Counted from the stretch's first letter, positions 33,629-43,098 are shown. The stretch: DNA of 64,000 nucleotides from Mesonia mobilis DSM 19841 (GCF_000423405.1 NZ_AUHX01000001.1:248001-312000), one strand, 5' to 3'. The notes: generated from the sequence alone by a model not told the origin. Made by a program: numbers and translations.

Positions 33629-36076
33629 TTAATAATTTCCAATTCGTATAATATCGGCAAAAATTCCTGATGCCGTTACATCGGCTCCGGCTCCGGCACC
33701 TTTGATGATCAAGGGTTGTTCAACATATCTTTCGGTATAAAACAACACGATGTTGTCTTTACCTTCTAGATTGTAAAATGGGTGATGCTGCGGAATTTCT
33801 TCTAACCCAACACTTGCTTTTCCGTTATTAAATTGCGCGACGTATTTGAGTCGGCTATTGTTTTGTTGAGCGCTTTTGAATAATTGATTAAAATGTGATT
33901 TATGTTTCTCTAAACTTTTAAAAAATTCTTCAACATTTTCAGTTTTTAAACATTCTTCCGGTAAAAATGATTCATTTTGAATATCGTCTAATTCTAAGCT
34001 ATAACCACTTTCACGAGCGAGAATAAGTATTTTTCGCATCACATCGATTCCGCTTAAATCTATTTTAGGATCTGGTTCTGTATAACCTTCAACTTGGGCT
34101 TGTTTTACCACCTCGACAAATTCGTGATCGTCATTAAAATTATTGAATACAAAATTTAAACTTCCTGAAAGAACCGCTTGAATTTTAGTGATCTTATCTC
34201 CAGAAGCTACTAAATTTTTCAAAGTATCGATAATCGGTAAACCGGCGCCAACATTCGTTTCAAATAAAAATGGAGCGTTGTAATCTCGGGAAAGTTGCTT
34301 TAGTTCTGCATAATTTTCGTAAGCTGAAGAACTTGCAATTTTATTACAGGTCACCACCGAAATACTATTTTTTAAATATTGCGCATAAGTAGCAGCAATA
34401 ACATCATTAGCTGTGTTATCTACGAAAATACTGTTGCGTAAATTCATCGATTTTATTTTTTCAAAAAATAAATCTTTGTCGGCTTTTTCTCCATTTTCAA
34501 GTTGTGTTTCCCAGTTTTTAAGCGAAATTCCGCCTTCTTGAAAATGCATTTTTCGAGAGTTAGAAAGCGCGATTACGCGAACATTCAGTTTTAAATTCTC
34601 TTTTAAAAAATTCTTCTGTTGCTGAATTTGCTTTAAAAATTTAGCTCCAACATTTCCTACGCCCATCACAAATAGATTGAGTTGCTTGACGTTTTCTTCA
34701 AAAAATCGTTCGTGAAGCGTATTTAGAGCCTTTTTTACATCTTCTTTTTTAATAACGGCAGAAATATTTCGCTCTGAAGCTCCTTGAGCGATCACACGGA
34801 TGTTCACATTATTTTTACCTAAAGCGCTAAACATTTTTCCGCTTAGGCCTTGATGACTTTTCATATTATCGCCTACCAATGCAATTATGGCCTGATCGTT
34901 TTCTACAAGAACCGGTTTTATGCGATGCAAAGAAATCTCGTAAGCAAAAGATTGGTCGAGCGCTTCTTTCGCTTTTTCTGCATCTTCACTGGCAATAGCA
35001 ACACAAATGCTGTGTTCTGATGAAGCTTGTGTGATAAGCACCACGCTAATTTGGTTGACAGATAATACTTCAAAAAAACGTTTAGAAATACCCGGAATAC
35101 CAACCATTCCAGGACCTTCGAGTGAAAGCAAACTAATATTTTCAATATGACTTATTCCACGAACGGGGCGATTTTTACCATTGGTGTTTTTGGTAATGAG
35201 CGTTCCTTTTTCATGGGGTAAGAACGTATTTTTGATATGAATAGGAATTTCTTTAGCTAAAACAGGCTGAATAGTTGGCGGATACAAGACTTTCGCTCCA
35301 AAATGAGAAAGTTCCATCGCTTCTTGATACGAAATCTCTTCAATAGCCTTTGCTTGCTTCACCAAACGCGGATTGGCAGTGAACATTCCGCTAACGTCAG
35401 TCCAGATTTTTAAAACTTCAGCATTTAAAGCAGCAGCAACAATCGCCGCCGTATAATCTGAACCGCCGCGACCCAAAGTGGTCGAATCTCCAGAAAGGGA
35501 AGAAGCCACAAAACCCGGCATTAAACAAACCTGTGCTTCAGCTTCAGCAATATTTTCAATTAGATTTTTCTGAGTGATTTCAAAATTTACTACCGCTTTA
35601 CCGAATTGATTATTGGTTTTAATAAATTCTCTACTGTCTTTGTATGCACACGAAATTCCTTCCGCAGAGAAATAACTATGAATAATTTTTGAAGAGAGTA
35701 ATTCGCCATAACCTAGAATTTTATCTAAAAGTTTCGGAGTGGTTTCGCCAATTAAAAAAGCGCCTTCTAATAAAGTTTCTAACGTATTGAGTTCTCGTTT
35801 TAAGAAACTCATCACCGAGCTTTGTTGTTGAACGGGAATTAATTTTTTGACAACCTCTAGATGTTTTTTTTCAATTAACATAAAGGTTTCGCGATATTCT
35901 TCTTTTTGTTGACTTGCTAAAAATGCGGAGTCTAGAAGTAAATCGGTTACGCCGCCAAGTGCTGAAACCACGACGCATAAGCGCTTAGATTTTGCTTGTT
36001 GTTGAACAATATTTTTTACGAGTTGTATATTTTCTGCATTCGCTACAGAAGTCCCTCCAAATTTGAGAACTTTCAT
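33629..36076 (-). CDS. thrA: Bifunctional aspartokinase / homoserine dehydrogenase
   Basis: A fused enzyme that catalyses the first and third steps from aspartate to homoserine. I start at MKVLKFGGTSVANAENI (36076, 815 residues) because the upstream in-frame Met at 36127 adds a non-conserved leader. The aspartokinase part (about 1-290) has LGRGGSDYTAAIVAAAL; paired ACT domains (about 310-460) have GPGMVGIPGISKRFFEVL; the dehydrogenase part begins with FVMGVGNVGAKFLKQI and ends with the GAGAGADVTASGIFADIIRI segment. The ACT domains suggest threonine feedback. A Thr/Ile-rich leader peptide lies directly upstream. Confidence 0.95.
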   Translation of the reverse strand: MKVLKFGGTSVANAENIQLVKNIVQQQAKSKRLCVVVSALGGVTDLLLDSAFLASQQKEEYRETFMLIEKKHLEVVKKLIPVQQQSSVMSFLKRELNTLETLLEGAFLIGETTPKLLDKILGYGELLSSKIIHSYFSAEGISCAYKDSREFIKTNNQFGKAVVNFEITQKNLIENIAEAEAQVCLMPGFVASSLSGDSTTLGRGGSDYTAAIVAAALNAEVLKIWTDVSGMFTANPRLVKQAKAIEEISYQEAMELSHFGAKVLYPPTIQPVLAKEIPIHIKNTFLPHEKGTLITKNTNGKNRPVRGISHIENISLLSLEGPGMVGIPGISKRFFEVLSVNQISVVLITQASSEHSICVAIASEDAEKAKEALDQSFAYEISLHRIKPVLVENDQAIIALVGDNMKSHQGLSGKMFSALGKNNVNIRVIAQGASERNISAVIKKEDVKKALNTLHERFFEENVKQLNLFVMGVGNVGAKFLKQIQQQKNFLKENLKLNVRVIALSNSRKMHFQEGGISLKNWETQLENGEKADKDLFFEKIKSMNLRNSIFVDNTANDVIAATYAQYLKNSISVVTCNKIASSSAYENYAELKQLSRDYNAPFLFETNVGAGLPIIDTLKNLVASGDKITKIQAVLSGSLNFVFNNFNDDHEFVEVVKQAQVEGYTEPDPKIDLSGIDVMRKILILARESGYSLELDDIQNESFLPEECLKTENVEEFFKSLEKHKSHFNQLFKSAQQNNSRLKYVAQFNNGKASVGLEEIPQHHPFYNLEGKDNIVLFYTERYVEQPLIIKGAGAGADVTASGIFADIIRIGNY

Positions 36077-36158
36077 AAGTTTTGCTTTTAGATGAAATGG
36101 AAAATGTGATTCGGTCTGTAAAAACAAACCAATATAACCTAAGGATGATATGAATTAT

Positions 36159-36260
36159 TTATACCCCAAACGGGGTAATGGTAGTGATTGTAGAAATAGC
36201 AATACTGCCCGAAGTAGAAATTTCGGTAAATATTAAAGATATGTTATTGCTATGTATCAT
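36159..36260 (-). CDS. thr operon leader peptide, 33 aa
   Basis: On the minus strand an ATG at 36260 opens a 33-codon ORF ending at TAA 36159, 82 bases before thrA. It encodes eight Ile and six Thr residues, including the run STITTIT near its end, strikingly like the regulatory codons of E. coli ThrL (ISTTITTTITITT). A promoter with both Bacteroidota elements lies immediately upstream. The last codons form a stem, TACCCC-GTTT-GGGGTA. I infer ribosome-stalling control of thrABC by charged tRNA-Thr and tRNA-Ile levels. The downstream terminator half is not obvious, so the exact switch is open. Confidence 0.75.
   Translation of the reverse strand: MIHSNNISLIFTEISTSGSIAISTITTITPFGV
36163..36178 (-). 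promoter_or_regulatory. Hairpin at the end of the thr leader ORF
   Basis: TACCCC-GTTT-GGGGTA is a perfect 6-base-pair stem with a 4-base loop covering the final codons. It is followed by an A/T-rich stretch rather than a clean T-run. A ribosome stalled on the Thr/Ile codons would prevent its formation, so it may be the switching element. Confidence 0.5.
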
Positions 36261-36276
36261 AAGAATGTATCCATCT

Positions 36277-36307
36277 CAAATGTATTACATTTATATAGAG
36301 AAACCAA
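36277..36307 (-). promoter_or_regulatory. Promoter of the thr operon
   Basis: On the minus strand TTG (36307-36305) and TACATTTG (36284-36277, perfect TAnnTTTG) are separated by 20 bases. Transcription would begin around 36271, about ten bases before the leader-peptide ATG, so the leader is the first translated ORF of the transcript. Confidence 0.7.
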
Positions 36308-36358
36308 GCGGTTTAGAGAAATTGATAGTTTAATAATTTTTGAAATATATTTTGAATA

Positions 36359-37864
36359 ATGAAAATTTTTAACAAAGGAAAACTCAAGGAAGCTGATGAA
36401 TTCACAATAAAAGAGCAAAATATTAGTAGTGACGAACTGATGGAGCGAGCGGCGATTCAGCTTTTTGGATGGTTAAAAACACAATTAAAAGAAAACCGAC
36501 CAAAAATTAATTTGTTTTGCGGAATAGGAAATAACGGTGGCGACGGATTGGCTTTAGCGCGTTTATTGTTGAATGATGGTTATGAAGTAGAAGTTTATAT
36601 TGTGAACTTTAGTGATAAACGATCGGATGATTTTCTGCTGAATTTAAAACGATTAAAAGAACATCAATTTTGGCCAGAATTTATTAATGAAAATTCAGAT
36701 CTACCGGAATTAAATCAAGGGGAAATTGTAATTGATGCTATTTTCGGGATCGGTTTAAATCGGCCGGCAGAAGGTTGGATCAAAGAATTAATTCAGCATA
36801 TCAATCAATCAAAATCTTATGTAATTGCGGTTGATGTACCTTCCGGGTTATATTTAGATAAAGCACCCGAAGTTCCTGAAGCAATTATAAAAGCAGAAAC
36901 AACCATTACTTTTCAACTCCCAAAATTAGTTTTCTTTTTACCGGAAACTGCAGAATTTGCCGGTCGTGTAGAGATCGCAGATATTGGTTTAGACCAAAAT
37001 TTTATTGCCAAAACAGCTTCAGAAGCCTTATTAATTCAGCAACACGACGCGCAACGTTTATATAAACCTAGAGGAAAATTTTCACATAAAGGTACGTTTG
37101 GGCATTGTTTAGTGGCCGGCGGAAGTTATGGCAAAATGGGAAGTGTTTTATTAGCGACCAAAGCAGCGTTAAGAGTTGGAGTAGGGAAAGTGAGTGCGTT
37201 AATCCCGAAATGTGGTTACGATATTTTACAATTAGGCATTCCGGAAGCGATGGTGATCACTGCTGAAAATGAAAAATTTTTAGAAAAAACGACTATCGAT
37301 TTTACACCTGAAAGTATTTGTTTTGGGATTGGCGCCGGAAAAGAAGAAGCGACCAAAGAATATTTAGAACAGCTTTTAAAAGAAAGAACCGCTCCACTAT
37401 TAATCGACGCAGACGGAATTAATATTTTAGCTGAAAACCAAGAATTGTTAAATTATTTGCCGGAAAAATCAATCTTAACGCCACATCCCGGAGAATTGAA
37501 ACGTTTGCTAGGAGAGTGGGAAGATGATTTTGATAAACTGGAGAAAGCCAAAGCATTTTCTTTAAAATATAAAGTGATTGTAGTAATTAAAGGCGCATAT
37601 ACAATCACGATCGCCGATAAAAATTTATATATAAACTCTACAGGAAACCCGGGAATGGCAACTGCCGGAAGTGGCGATACCTTGTCGGGAATAATTGCTG
37701 GATTGGTGGCTCAAGGTTATGATGCAACCATCGCAGCGGTTTTCGGAGTTTACTTACACGGAAAAGCCGGTGATCTGGCAGCAGAAAAATTAGGTTTTGA
37801 AGCGGTAATCGCCGATGATCTTATTCAGCATTTGGGAGAAGCGTATAAAAGTTTGTTTGAATAA
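36359..37864 (+). CDS. nnr: Bifunctional NAD(P)HX epimerase / ADP-dependent NAD(P)HX dehydratase
   Basis: A 501-residue metabolite-repair enzyme restoring hydrated NADH and NADPH. The N-terminal YjeF epimerase domain (about 1-215) has NLFCGIGNNGGDGLALARLL and AVDVPSGLYLD. The C-terminal ribokinase-like dehydratase (about 225-500) has GTFGHCLVAGGSYGKMGSVL, ILTPHPGELKRLLG and the NPGMATAGSGDTLSGIIAGL motif. The fusion is the common bacterial form. It diverges from the thr operon. Confidence 0.95.
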   Translation: MKIFNKGKLKEADEFTIKEQNISSDELMERAAIQLFGWLKTQLKENRPKINLFCGIGNNGGDGLALARLLLNDGYEVEVYIVNFSDKRSDDFLLNLKRLKEHQFWPEFINENSDLPELNQGEIVIDAIFGIGLNRPAEGWIKELIQHINQSKSYVIAVDVPSGLYLDKAPEVPEAIIKAETTITFQLPKLVFFLPETAEFAGRVEIADIGLDQNFIAKTASEALLIQQHDAQRLYKPRGKFSHKGTFGHCLVAGGSYGKMGSVLLATKAALRVGVGKVSALIPKCGYDILQLGIPEAMVITAENEKFLEKTTIDFTPESICFGIGAGKEEATKEYLEQLLKERTAPLLIDADGINILAENQELLNYLPEKSILTPHPGELKRLLGEWEDDFDKLEKAKAFSLKYKVIVVIKGAYTITIADKNLYINSTGNPGMATAGSGDTLSGIIAGLVAQGYDATIAAVFGVYLHGKAGDLAAEKLGFEAVIADDLIQHLGEAYKSLFE

Positions 37865-37946
37865 TACTTAATAGTTGAGAAAAGACTTGGATATTTTGTA
37901 AGATATCTTCAATTTTGAAGCTCAATATTAACAATTGTTTAAAGAA

Positions 37947-39461
37947 ATGAGAGAAACCCATTATATAAGTCGAGAAATTTTAGATCTACCTCAAATTCAG
38001 CAGATTCTAGAAGAAAATAAATTATTGGCATTAAGTGACGAAGCAAAATTAAGTATCGATAAAGCCAGAAATTACCTCGATCAAAAAATGGATGCTTCTC
38101 AGGAGCCTTTCTACGGAATTAATACCGGGTTTGGTTCTTTATGTAATGTGAAAATCTCTAGAGAACATTTAGTTCAGTTGCAAGAAAATTTAGTGATTTC
38201 TCATGCTTGTGGAACCGGCGATAAGGTGAATTCGAAAATCGTAAAGCTAATGTTATTGCTGAAAATACAATCCTTAAGCTACGGAAATTCAGGAATTACC
38301 CAAGAAGTGGTTTTACGCCTCATCGACTTTTTTAACGAAGATGTGTTACCGGTAGTTTACGAACAAGGTTCTTTGGGAGCTTCAGGAGATTTATCGCCAT
38401 TGGCACATTTATCGCTTCCGCTTTTGGGTAGAGGTGAAGTTGAAGTAGATGGAAAAATTTATTCTTCCGCAGAAATTCTTCAGCAAAAAGGTTGGGAGAA
38501 AATAAATTTACGTTCCAAAGAAGGTTTAGCTTTATTAAACGGAACGCAGTTTATGAGCGCTCACGCCGTATTTTCTTTAATTGAAGCTTATAAATTATCG
38601 TATTTAGCAGATGCGATCGGAGCCGTTTCTGTAGATGGTTTTGATTGTAATCTTTCGCCTTTCGACCCGCTCGTACATTACGTGCGACCACATCGCGGAC
38701 AAGTAAAAACTGCCGAACGCATCTTAGAATTTTTAGACGGAAGCGAAATTGCAGAAAAAGTAAAAGAAAGTATTCAAGATCCTTATTCATTTAGATGTAT
38801 ACCGCAGGTTCACGGAGCTACAAAAGATACGATTCGGTTTGTACATCAAACGGTGAAGACAGAGATTAATAGTGTTACCGACAATCCGAATATTTTTGTT
38901 GAAGAAGATAAAATTATTTCCGGCGGAAATTTTCACGGTCAGCCTTTGGCTTTAGCGATGGATTATTTAGCAATTGCTTTAGCAGAATTGGCAAATATTT
39001 CTGAACGTAGAATTTATCAATTAGTTTCTGGTTTACGTGATTTACCTATGTTTTTGGTAGACGATCCCGGTTTAAATAACGGGTTTATGATTCCGCAATA
39101 TACCGCGGCGAGTATTGTAAGCCAAAATAAACAATTATGTACGCCTGCGAGTGTAGATTCGATTGTTTCTTCAAACGGACAGGAAGATCACGTGAGTATG
39201 GGTGCAAATGCTGCTACGAAATTGATAAAAGTCGTAGAGAATTTAAAATCGGTTTTAGCGATCGAATTGTTTAATGCTTCGCAAGCACTTTATTATCGCG
39301 AGCCATTACAATCTTCTAATTTTATTATGCAATTGGTAAACAGTTTTAGAGAAGAAGTTCCAGTAGTTAAGCAAGATAAAGTAATGGCAGAAGAAATTGC
39401 TAAGGCTAAACTCTATATCAATCAGTTTGGTATCGATCAAGAGATTTTGTTTGAAAATTAA
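37947..39461 (+). CDS. hutH: Histidine ammonia-lyase
   Basis: A 504-residue lyase that deaminates histidine to urocanate. The MIO cofactor forms from Ala145-Ser146-Gly147 in GSLGASGDLSPLAHLSLP. Other marks are FYGINTGFGSLCNV and VTDNPNIFVEEDKIISGGNFHGQ. An in-frame TTG at 37935 would add four residues; I prefer the ATG at 37947. No hutU, hutI or hutG lies in the window, so the rest of the pathway must be elsewhere. A perfect palindromic terminator follows. Confidence 0.95.
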   Translation: MRETHYISREILDLPQIQQILEENKLLALSDEAKLSIDKARNYLDQKMDASQEPFYGINTGFGSLCNVKISREHLVQLQENLVISHACGTGDKVNSKIVKLMLLLKIQSLSYGNSGITQEVVLRLIDFFNEDVLPVVYEQGSLGASGDLSPLAHLSLPLLGRGEVEVDGKIYSSAEILQQKGWEKINLRSKEGLALLNGTQFMSAHAVFSLIEAYKLSYLADAIGAVSVDGFDCNLSPFDPLVHYVRPHRGQVKTAERILEFLDGSEIAEKVKESIQDPYSFRCIPQVHGATKDTIRFVHQTVKTEINSVTDNPNIFVEEDKIISGGNFHGQPLALAMDYLAIALAELANISERRIYQLVSGLRDLPMFLVDDPGLNNGFMIPQYTAASIVSQNKQLCTPASVDSIVSSNGQEDHVSMGANAATKLIKVVENLKSVLAIELFNASQALYYREPLQSSNFIMQLVNSFREEVPVVKQDKVMAEEIAKAKLYINQFGIDQEILFEN

Positions 39462-39469
39462 AGATCATT

Positions 39470-39503
39470 AAAAAACGGCAATTAAATTTAATTGCCGTTT
39501 TTT
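39470..39503. terminator. Bidirectional intrinsic terminator after hutH
   Basis: A 34-base perfect palindrome centred on ATTAAATTTAAT with arms AAAAAACGGCA / TGCCGTTTTTT. The stop codon of the decayed minus-strand gene lies inside it. Confidence 0.92.
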
Positions 39504-39883
39504 AGTTGTAACTCTTTGCATACAATACTGCTTTTAAAGTCTTGATAGCTTTCAAAAGAATAGCAAGATATGGTGGTAAACACTTTAACAAATTCTAGAT
39601 TCTGAAAATCGTTTTCTTTTTCAGAAATAACCGTTACCCATTTGGCGTGATTTTCGAATTTTTCTTTTTCATTAATGAGAATAGATGGATCGAAAGAGTA
39701 GGCATGATCAAGATTTTGCTTAATAATTAAGACACCAACTTTATGATCGTTGAAATGATTCTTTTTAATTTGAAATGATTGCTGAAGTAATTCAGCATCA
39801 AAATGGCATTCGTGTAATAGTTATAATTCTAAATGATCGTGATGAACAATTAAATTAGCATTAGTTAATTGATAAGTTTTCAA
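39488..39883 (-). pseudogene. Stop-interrupted paralog of the 121-aa protein at 40018-40383
   Basis: The minus strand from about TTG 39883 to TAA 39490-39488 encodes a protein alignable with the intact neighbour: HHDHLEL-stop-LLHECHF against AHHIELFIKPETHL, then VGVLIIKQNLDHAYSFDPSIL against VGLIVVREGQNHYYSIDPLIF, and FENHAKWVTVISEKENDFQNL against FETHLKWYALVSPNKSGFQNL. An in-frame TAA interrupts the frame where the intact copy has Phe, and no ATG opens the frame. Everything downstream of the stop stays in frame, so decay is recent, or the region is read in an unusual way. It explains most of the 556-base gap between hutH and the next gene. Confidence 0.7.
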
Positions 39884-40017
39884 GGTAAATTTTGAAATTA
39901 TTAGTTTATTTTTTTTGTCGTCGAGGATAATTCTTTTGAGTGAAACCAATATATGATGATAAATAATATTTGTTATTGATTAGTTGAAAATTTATTCAAA
40001 AGTACTTTAAGTCTGAA
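39884..40017. other. AT-rich spacer between decayed and intact paralog
   Basis: It contains the upstream remnant of the decayed gene frame without a start codon. I see no hairpin, repeat or promoter match in it. Confidence 0.5.
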
Positions 40018-40383
40018 TTATTCTTCAATCAAGCTTAGTGCATCTTCGTAATTTGTGAAAGAATAGACTTTTAAATTAGTCATTTGCTTTAAGTAGACTA
40101 AATTTTGAAATCCGGATTTATTGGGAGACACTAATGCGTACCATTTGAGATGGGTTTCGAACTGCGTTTTAAATTTCAAAAAAATTAGTGGATCAATAGA
40201 GTAGTAGTGATTTTGACCTTCACGAACCACAATTAGTCCTACAGGATCATCGTAATGAGAAATTTTTAAGTGTAATATTTGGAAGAAAACACTATTCTCT
40301 AAATGTGTTTCCGGTTTGATGAAAAGTTCGATATGATGAGCATATAACTTCATCGTAAAGCTATCCTGAATTACTTCTTTCAT
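40018..40383 (-). CDS. Hypothetical protein, 121 aa, possibly STAS-like
   Basis: A cytoplasmic protein with alternating strand and helix pattern: YAHHIELFIKPET, DDPVGLIVVREGQNHYYSIDPL and LKVYSFTNYEDALSLIEE. The pattern and length recall SpoIIAA/STAS-like proteins, but I do not recognise a specific family and give no function. It is the intact member of a tandem pair whose other copy at 39488-39883 carries a stop. It lies downstream of clpC but after that gene's terminator. Confidence 0.75.
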   Translation of the reverse strand: MKEVIQDSFTMKLYAHHIELFIKPETHLENSVFFQILHLKISHYDDPVGLIVVREGQNHYYSIDPLIFLKFKTQFETHLKWYALVSPNKSGFQNLVYLKQMTNLKVYSFTNYEDALSLIEE

Positions 40384-40393
40384 CTTAATATAT

Positions 40394-40431
40394 TAAAAAA
40401 TTAAACCCCATACTTTATATAAAATATGGGG
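40394..40431 (-). terminator. Intrinsic terminator after clpC
   Basis: CCCCATA / TATGGGG stem (40406-40412 with 40425-40431). On the minus strand it is followed by TTTAATTTTTT. It separates clpC from the 121-aa gene. Confidence 0.75.
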
Positions 40432-40457
40432 TCTGTCTTTAAATTTTAAAAAATTAT

Positions 40458-43022
40458 TTAAGATTCTTCAGTTTTAGCTTCAGATTTTTTGACATCAATA
40501 ATTAATTCAGATTTTTCTTTATCTAAATCCATTACAACTTTATCGCCTTCTTCAATTTTAGAAGTGATAATTTCTTCAGCTAAAGCATCTTCAACATATT
40601 TTTGAATTGCTCTTTTTAATGGTCTTGCACCGTATTGCTGATCGAAACCTTTATCTGAAATAAAATCTTTCGCCTCTTTAGTTAATTCTAAATCGTAGCC
40701 CAGATCCTTAATTCTTACAAATAGTTTTTCTAATTCGATATCGATGATCTTATGAATATCTTCTCTTTCTAAAGCGTTGAAGATAACTACATCGTCAATT
40801 CTATTTAAAAATTCTGGAGCGAATGCTTTTTTAAGCGCATTTTCAATAACCCCACGAGCATTAGCATCTGCCTGATTTTTCTGAGATTGTGTACCAAAAC
40901 CAACTCCTTGACCAAAGTCTTTTAGTTTTCTGGCTCCGATATTAGAAGTCATAATGATGATCGTATTTCTAAAATCGATTTTACGACCTAAACTATCGGT
41001 TAAATACCCGTCATCTAAAACTTGCAAGAGCATATTGAAGACATCTGGGTGAGCTTTTTCAACCTCGTCTAATAAAACTACTGCGTAAGGCTTACGTCTA
41101 ACTTTCTCGGTTAATTGACCACCTTCTTCGTAACCAACATATCCCGGAGGTGCTCCAACTAATCTAGAGATGGCAAATTTCTCCATATATTCACTCATAT
41201 CGATTCGAATGAGTGTGTCTTCATTATCAAATAATTCTTTGGCAAGAATTTTTGCTAATTGCGTTTTACCAACACCAGTTTGACCTAAGAAAATAAACGA
41301 ACCAATGGGTTTGTTAGGGTCTTTAAGTCCTGCACGGTTACGTTGAATTGCTTTTACAACTTTATTTACCGCTTCGTCTTGACCAATTACTTTACCCTTT
41401 ATTAGTTCTGGTAATTTGGCCAATTTGTTGCTTTCTGTTTGCGCAATTCTATTTACAGGGATACCTGTCATCATTGAAACTACATCGGCAACACTATCTT
41501 CAGAAACGGTTTCTTTATGTTGTTTAGACTCTTCTTCCCAACGTTCTTGAGCGATTTCTAATTCTTTTTCAAGATTTTTTTCATCGTCACGAAGTTTCGC
41601 TGCTTCTTCATATTTCTGTTTTTTAACCACAGAATTCTTTGTTTCACGAACTTCTTCAAGTTTTCTTTCTAAATCTAAAATACGTTTAGGTACTTCAATA
41701 TTAGTAATGTGTACTCGAGATCCCGCTTCATCTAAAGCATCGATAGCTTTGTCTGGTAAAAAACGATCGGTCATATAACGATTTGTCAATTTCACACAAG
41801 CTTCGATTGCTTCTGGAGTATAATTTACGTTGTGATGACTTTCGTATTTTTCTTTGATATTGTTTAAGATTTCAATGGTTTCATCAACCGAAGTTGGTTC
41901 AATGATCACTTTTTGAAATCTTCTTTCTAAAGCTCCATCTTTTTCGATATGCTGTCTGTATTCGTCTAATGTTGTGGCACCAATACATTGTAATTCACCT
42001 CTAGCTAAGGCAGGTTTAAACATATTGCTGGCGTCTAAACTTCCGGTAGCGCCACCGGCTCCAACAATGGTGTGAATTTCATCAATGAAAAGAATAATAT
42101 TGTCATTCTTCTCTAATTCATTCATTACCGCTTTCATACGTTCTTCAAACTGTCCGCGATATTTAGTTCCAGCAACTAAACTTGCTAGATCTAAAGTTAC
42201 TACACGCTTGTCGAAAAGAATTCTACTTACTTTTCTTTTTACGATGCGTAATGCTAAACCTTCAGCAATAGCACTTTTACCAACACCAGGTTCACCAATA
42301 AGTAATGGATTGTTTTTCTTACGTCTACTTAAAATTTGAGAAACGCGTTCAATTTCTTTTTCACGACCAACTACGGGATCTAATTTTCCTTCGTCGGCCA
42401 TTGCGGTAAGGTCTCTACCAAAATTATCTAATACCGGAGTTTTAGATTTTTTATTGGTTTTTGTGTTTCCCGTATTGCCACTACCTCCAAACGGATTGTT
42501 TCGAGTAGTATCGCCAGAAGCAGTATCGTCATCAGAAAATGATTCTGAAGTCGGTCCTTCTGTATAATCTTTATCTTGTGTTATCATTGATTTAAATTCA
42601 TCTTTCACATTATCGTAATCTACTTTCAACTTATTTAAAAGTTTAGTAGTTGGGTCATTCTCATTTCTAAGAATGCATAAAAGTAAATGTGCTGTATTAA
42701 TAGACGAGCTCTGAAATAATTTAGCTTCTAAAAAAGTAGTTTTTAAAGCACGTTCTGCCTGTCTTGTTAAATGCAAGTTTTTCTTATCGTTAGAAACTAC
42801 TGCACTTTCAGGATTAGCAGGACTTAAAATCTCTACTTTTCGCCTTAAGTGATCTAAATCTATGTTTAAGGTATCTAATATATCTATGGCTTTACCATTG
42901 CCATCACGTAATAGTCCAAGCACTAAATGCTCGGTCCCAATAAAATCGTGACCTAAGCGTAAAGCCTCTTCTTTACTATATGTGATTACATCTTTTACTC
43001 TAGGTGAAAAATTATCATCCAT
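40458..43022 (-). CDS. clpC: ATP-dependent Clp protease ATP-binding subunit ClpC
   Basis: An 854-residue HSP100 unfoldase. The N-terminal Clp-N repeats start at MDDNFSPRVKDVITYSKEEA. The first AAA+ module has LLIGEPGVGKSAIAEGLA, the second FLGQTGVGKTQLAKILAKEL. A UVR-type middle segment lies at KQKYEEAAKLRDDEKNLEKEL, which separates ClpC from ClpA/ClpB. The ClpP-docking loop is probably QGVGFGTQS. A Ser/Thr/Asn/Gly-rich stretch (about 155-190) follows the N-domain. It degrades misfolded or tagged proteins with ClpP, encoded elsewhere. Confidence 0.96.
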   Translation of the reverse strand: MDDNFSPRVKDVITYSKEEALRLGHDFIGTEHLVLGLLRDGNGKAIDILDTLNIDLDHLRRKVEILSPANPESAVVSNDKKNLHLTRQAERALKTTFLEAKLFQSSSINTAHLLLCILRNENDPTTKLLNKLKVDYDNVKDEFKSMITQDKDYTEGPTSESFSDDDTASGDTTRNNPFGGSGNTGNTKTNKKSKTPVLDNFGRDLTAMADEGKLDPVVGREKEIERVSQILSRRKKNNPLLIGEPGVGKSAIAEGLALRIVKRKVSRILFDKRVVTLDLASLVAGTKYRGQFEERMKAVMNELEKNDNIILFIDEIHTIVGAGGATGSLDASNMFKPALARGELQCIGATTLDEYRQHIEKDGALERRFQKVIIEPTSVDETIEILNNIKEKYESHHNVNYTPEAIEACVKLTNRYMTDRFLPDKAIDALDEAGSRVHITNIEVPKRILDLERKLEEVRETKNSVVKKQKYEEAAKLRDDEKNLEKELEIAQERWEEESKQHKETVSEDSVADVVSMMTGIPVNRIAQTESNKLAKLPELIKGKVIGQDEAVNKVVKAIQRNRAGLKDPNKPIGSFIFLGQTGVGKTQLAKILAKELFDNEDTLIRIDMSEYMEKFAISRLVGAPPGYVGYEEGGQLTEKVRRKPYAVVLLDEVEKAHPDVFNMLLQVLDDGYLTDSLGRKIDFRNTIIIMTSNIGARKLKDFGQGVGFGTQSQKNQADANARGVIENALKKAFAPEFLNRIDDVVIFNALEREDIHKIIDIELEKLFVRIKDLGYDLELTKEAKDFISDKGFDQQYGARPLKRAIQKYVEDALAEEIITSKIEEGDKVVMDLDKEKSELIIDVKKSEAKTEES

Positions 43023-43098
43023 CTCTAATCTCCTCTAATTATTAAACATTTTAATGGTTTCAAAAACCATGCCTGTTTACAAGCACCAAGCTAATAGA

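Noticed and set aside
36084-36102. Hairpin GGTTTG...CAGACC shortly before thrA as the attenuator terminator
   Set aside because: The stem is short with a G-T pair and is not followed by a T-run, so I do not call it a terminator.
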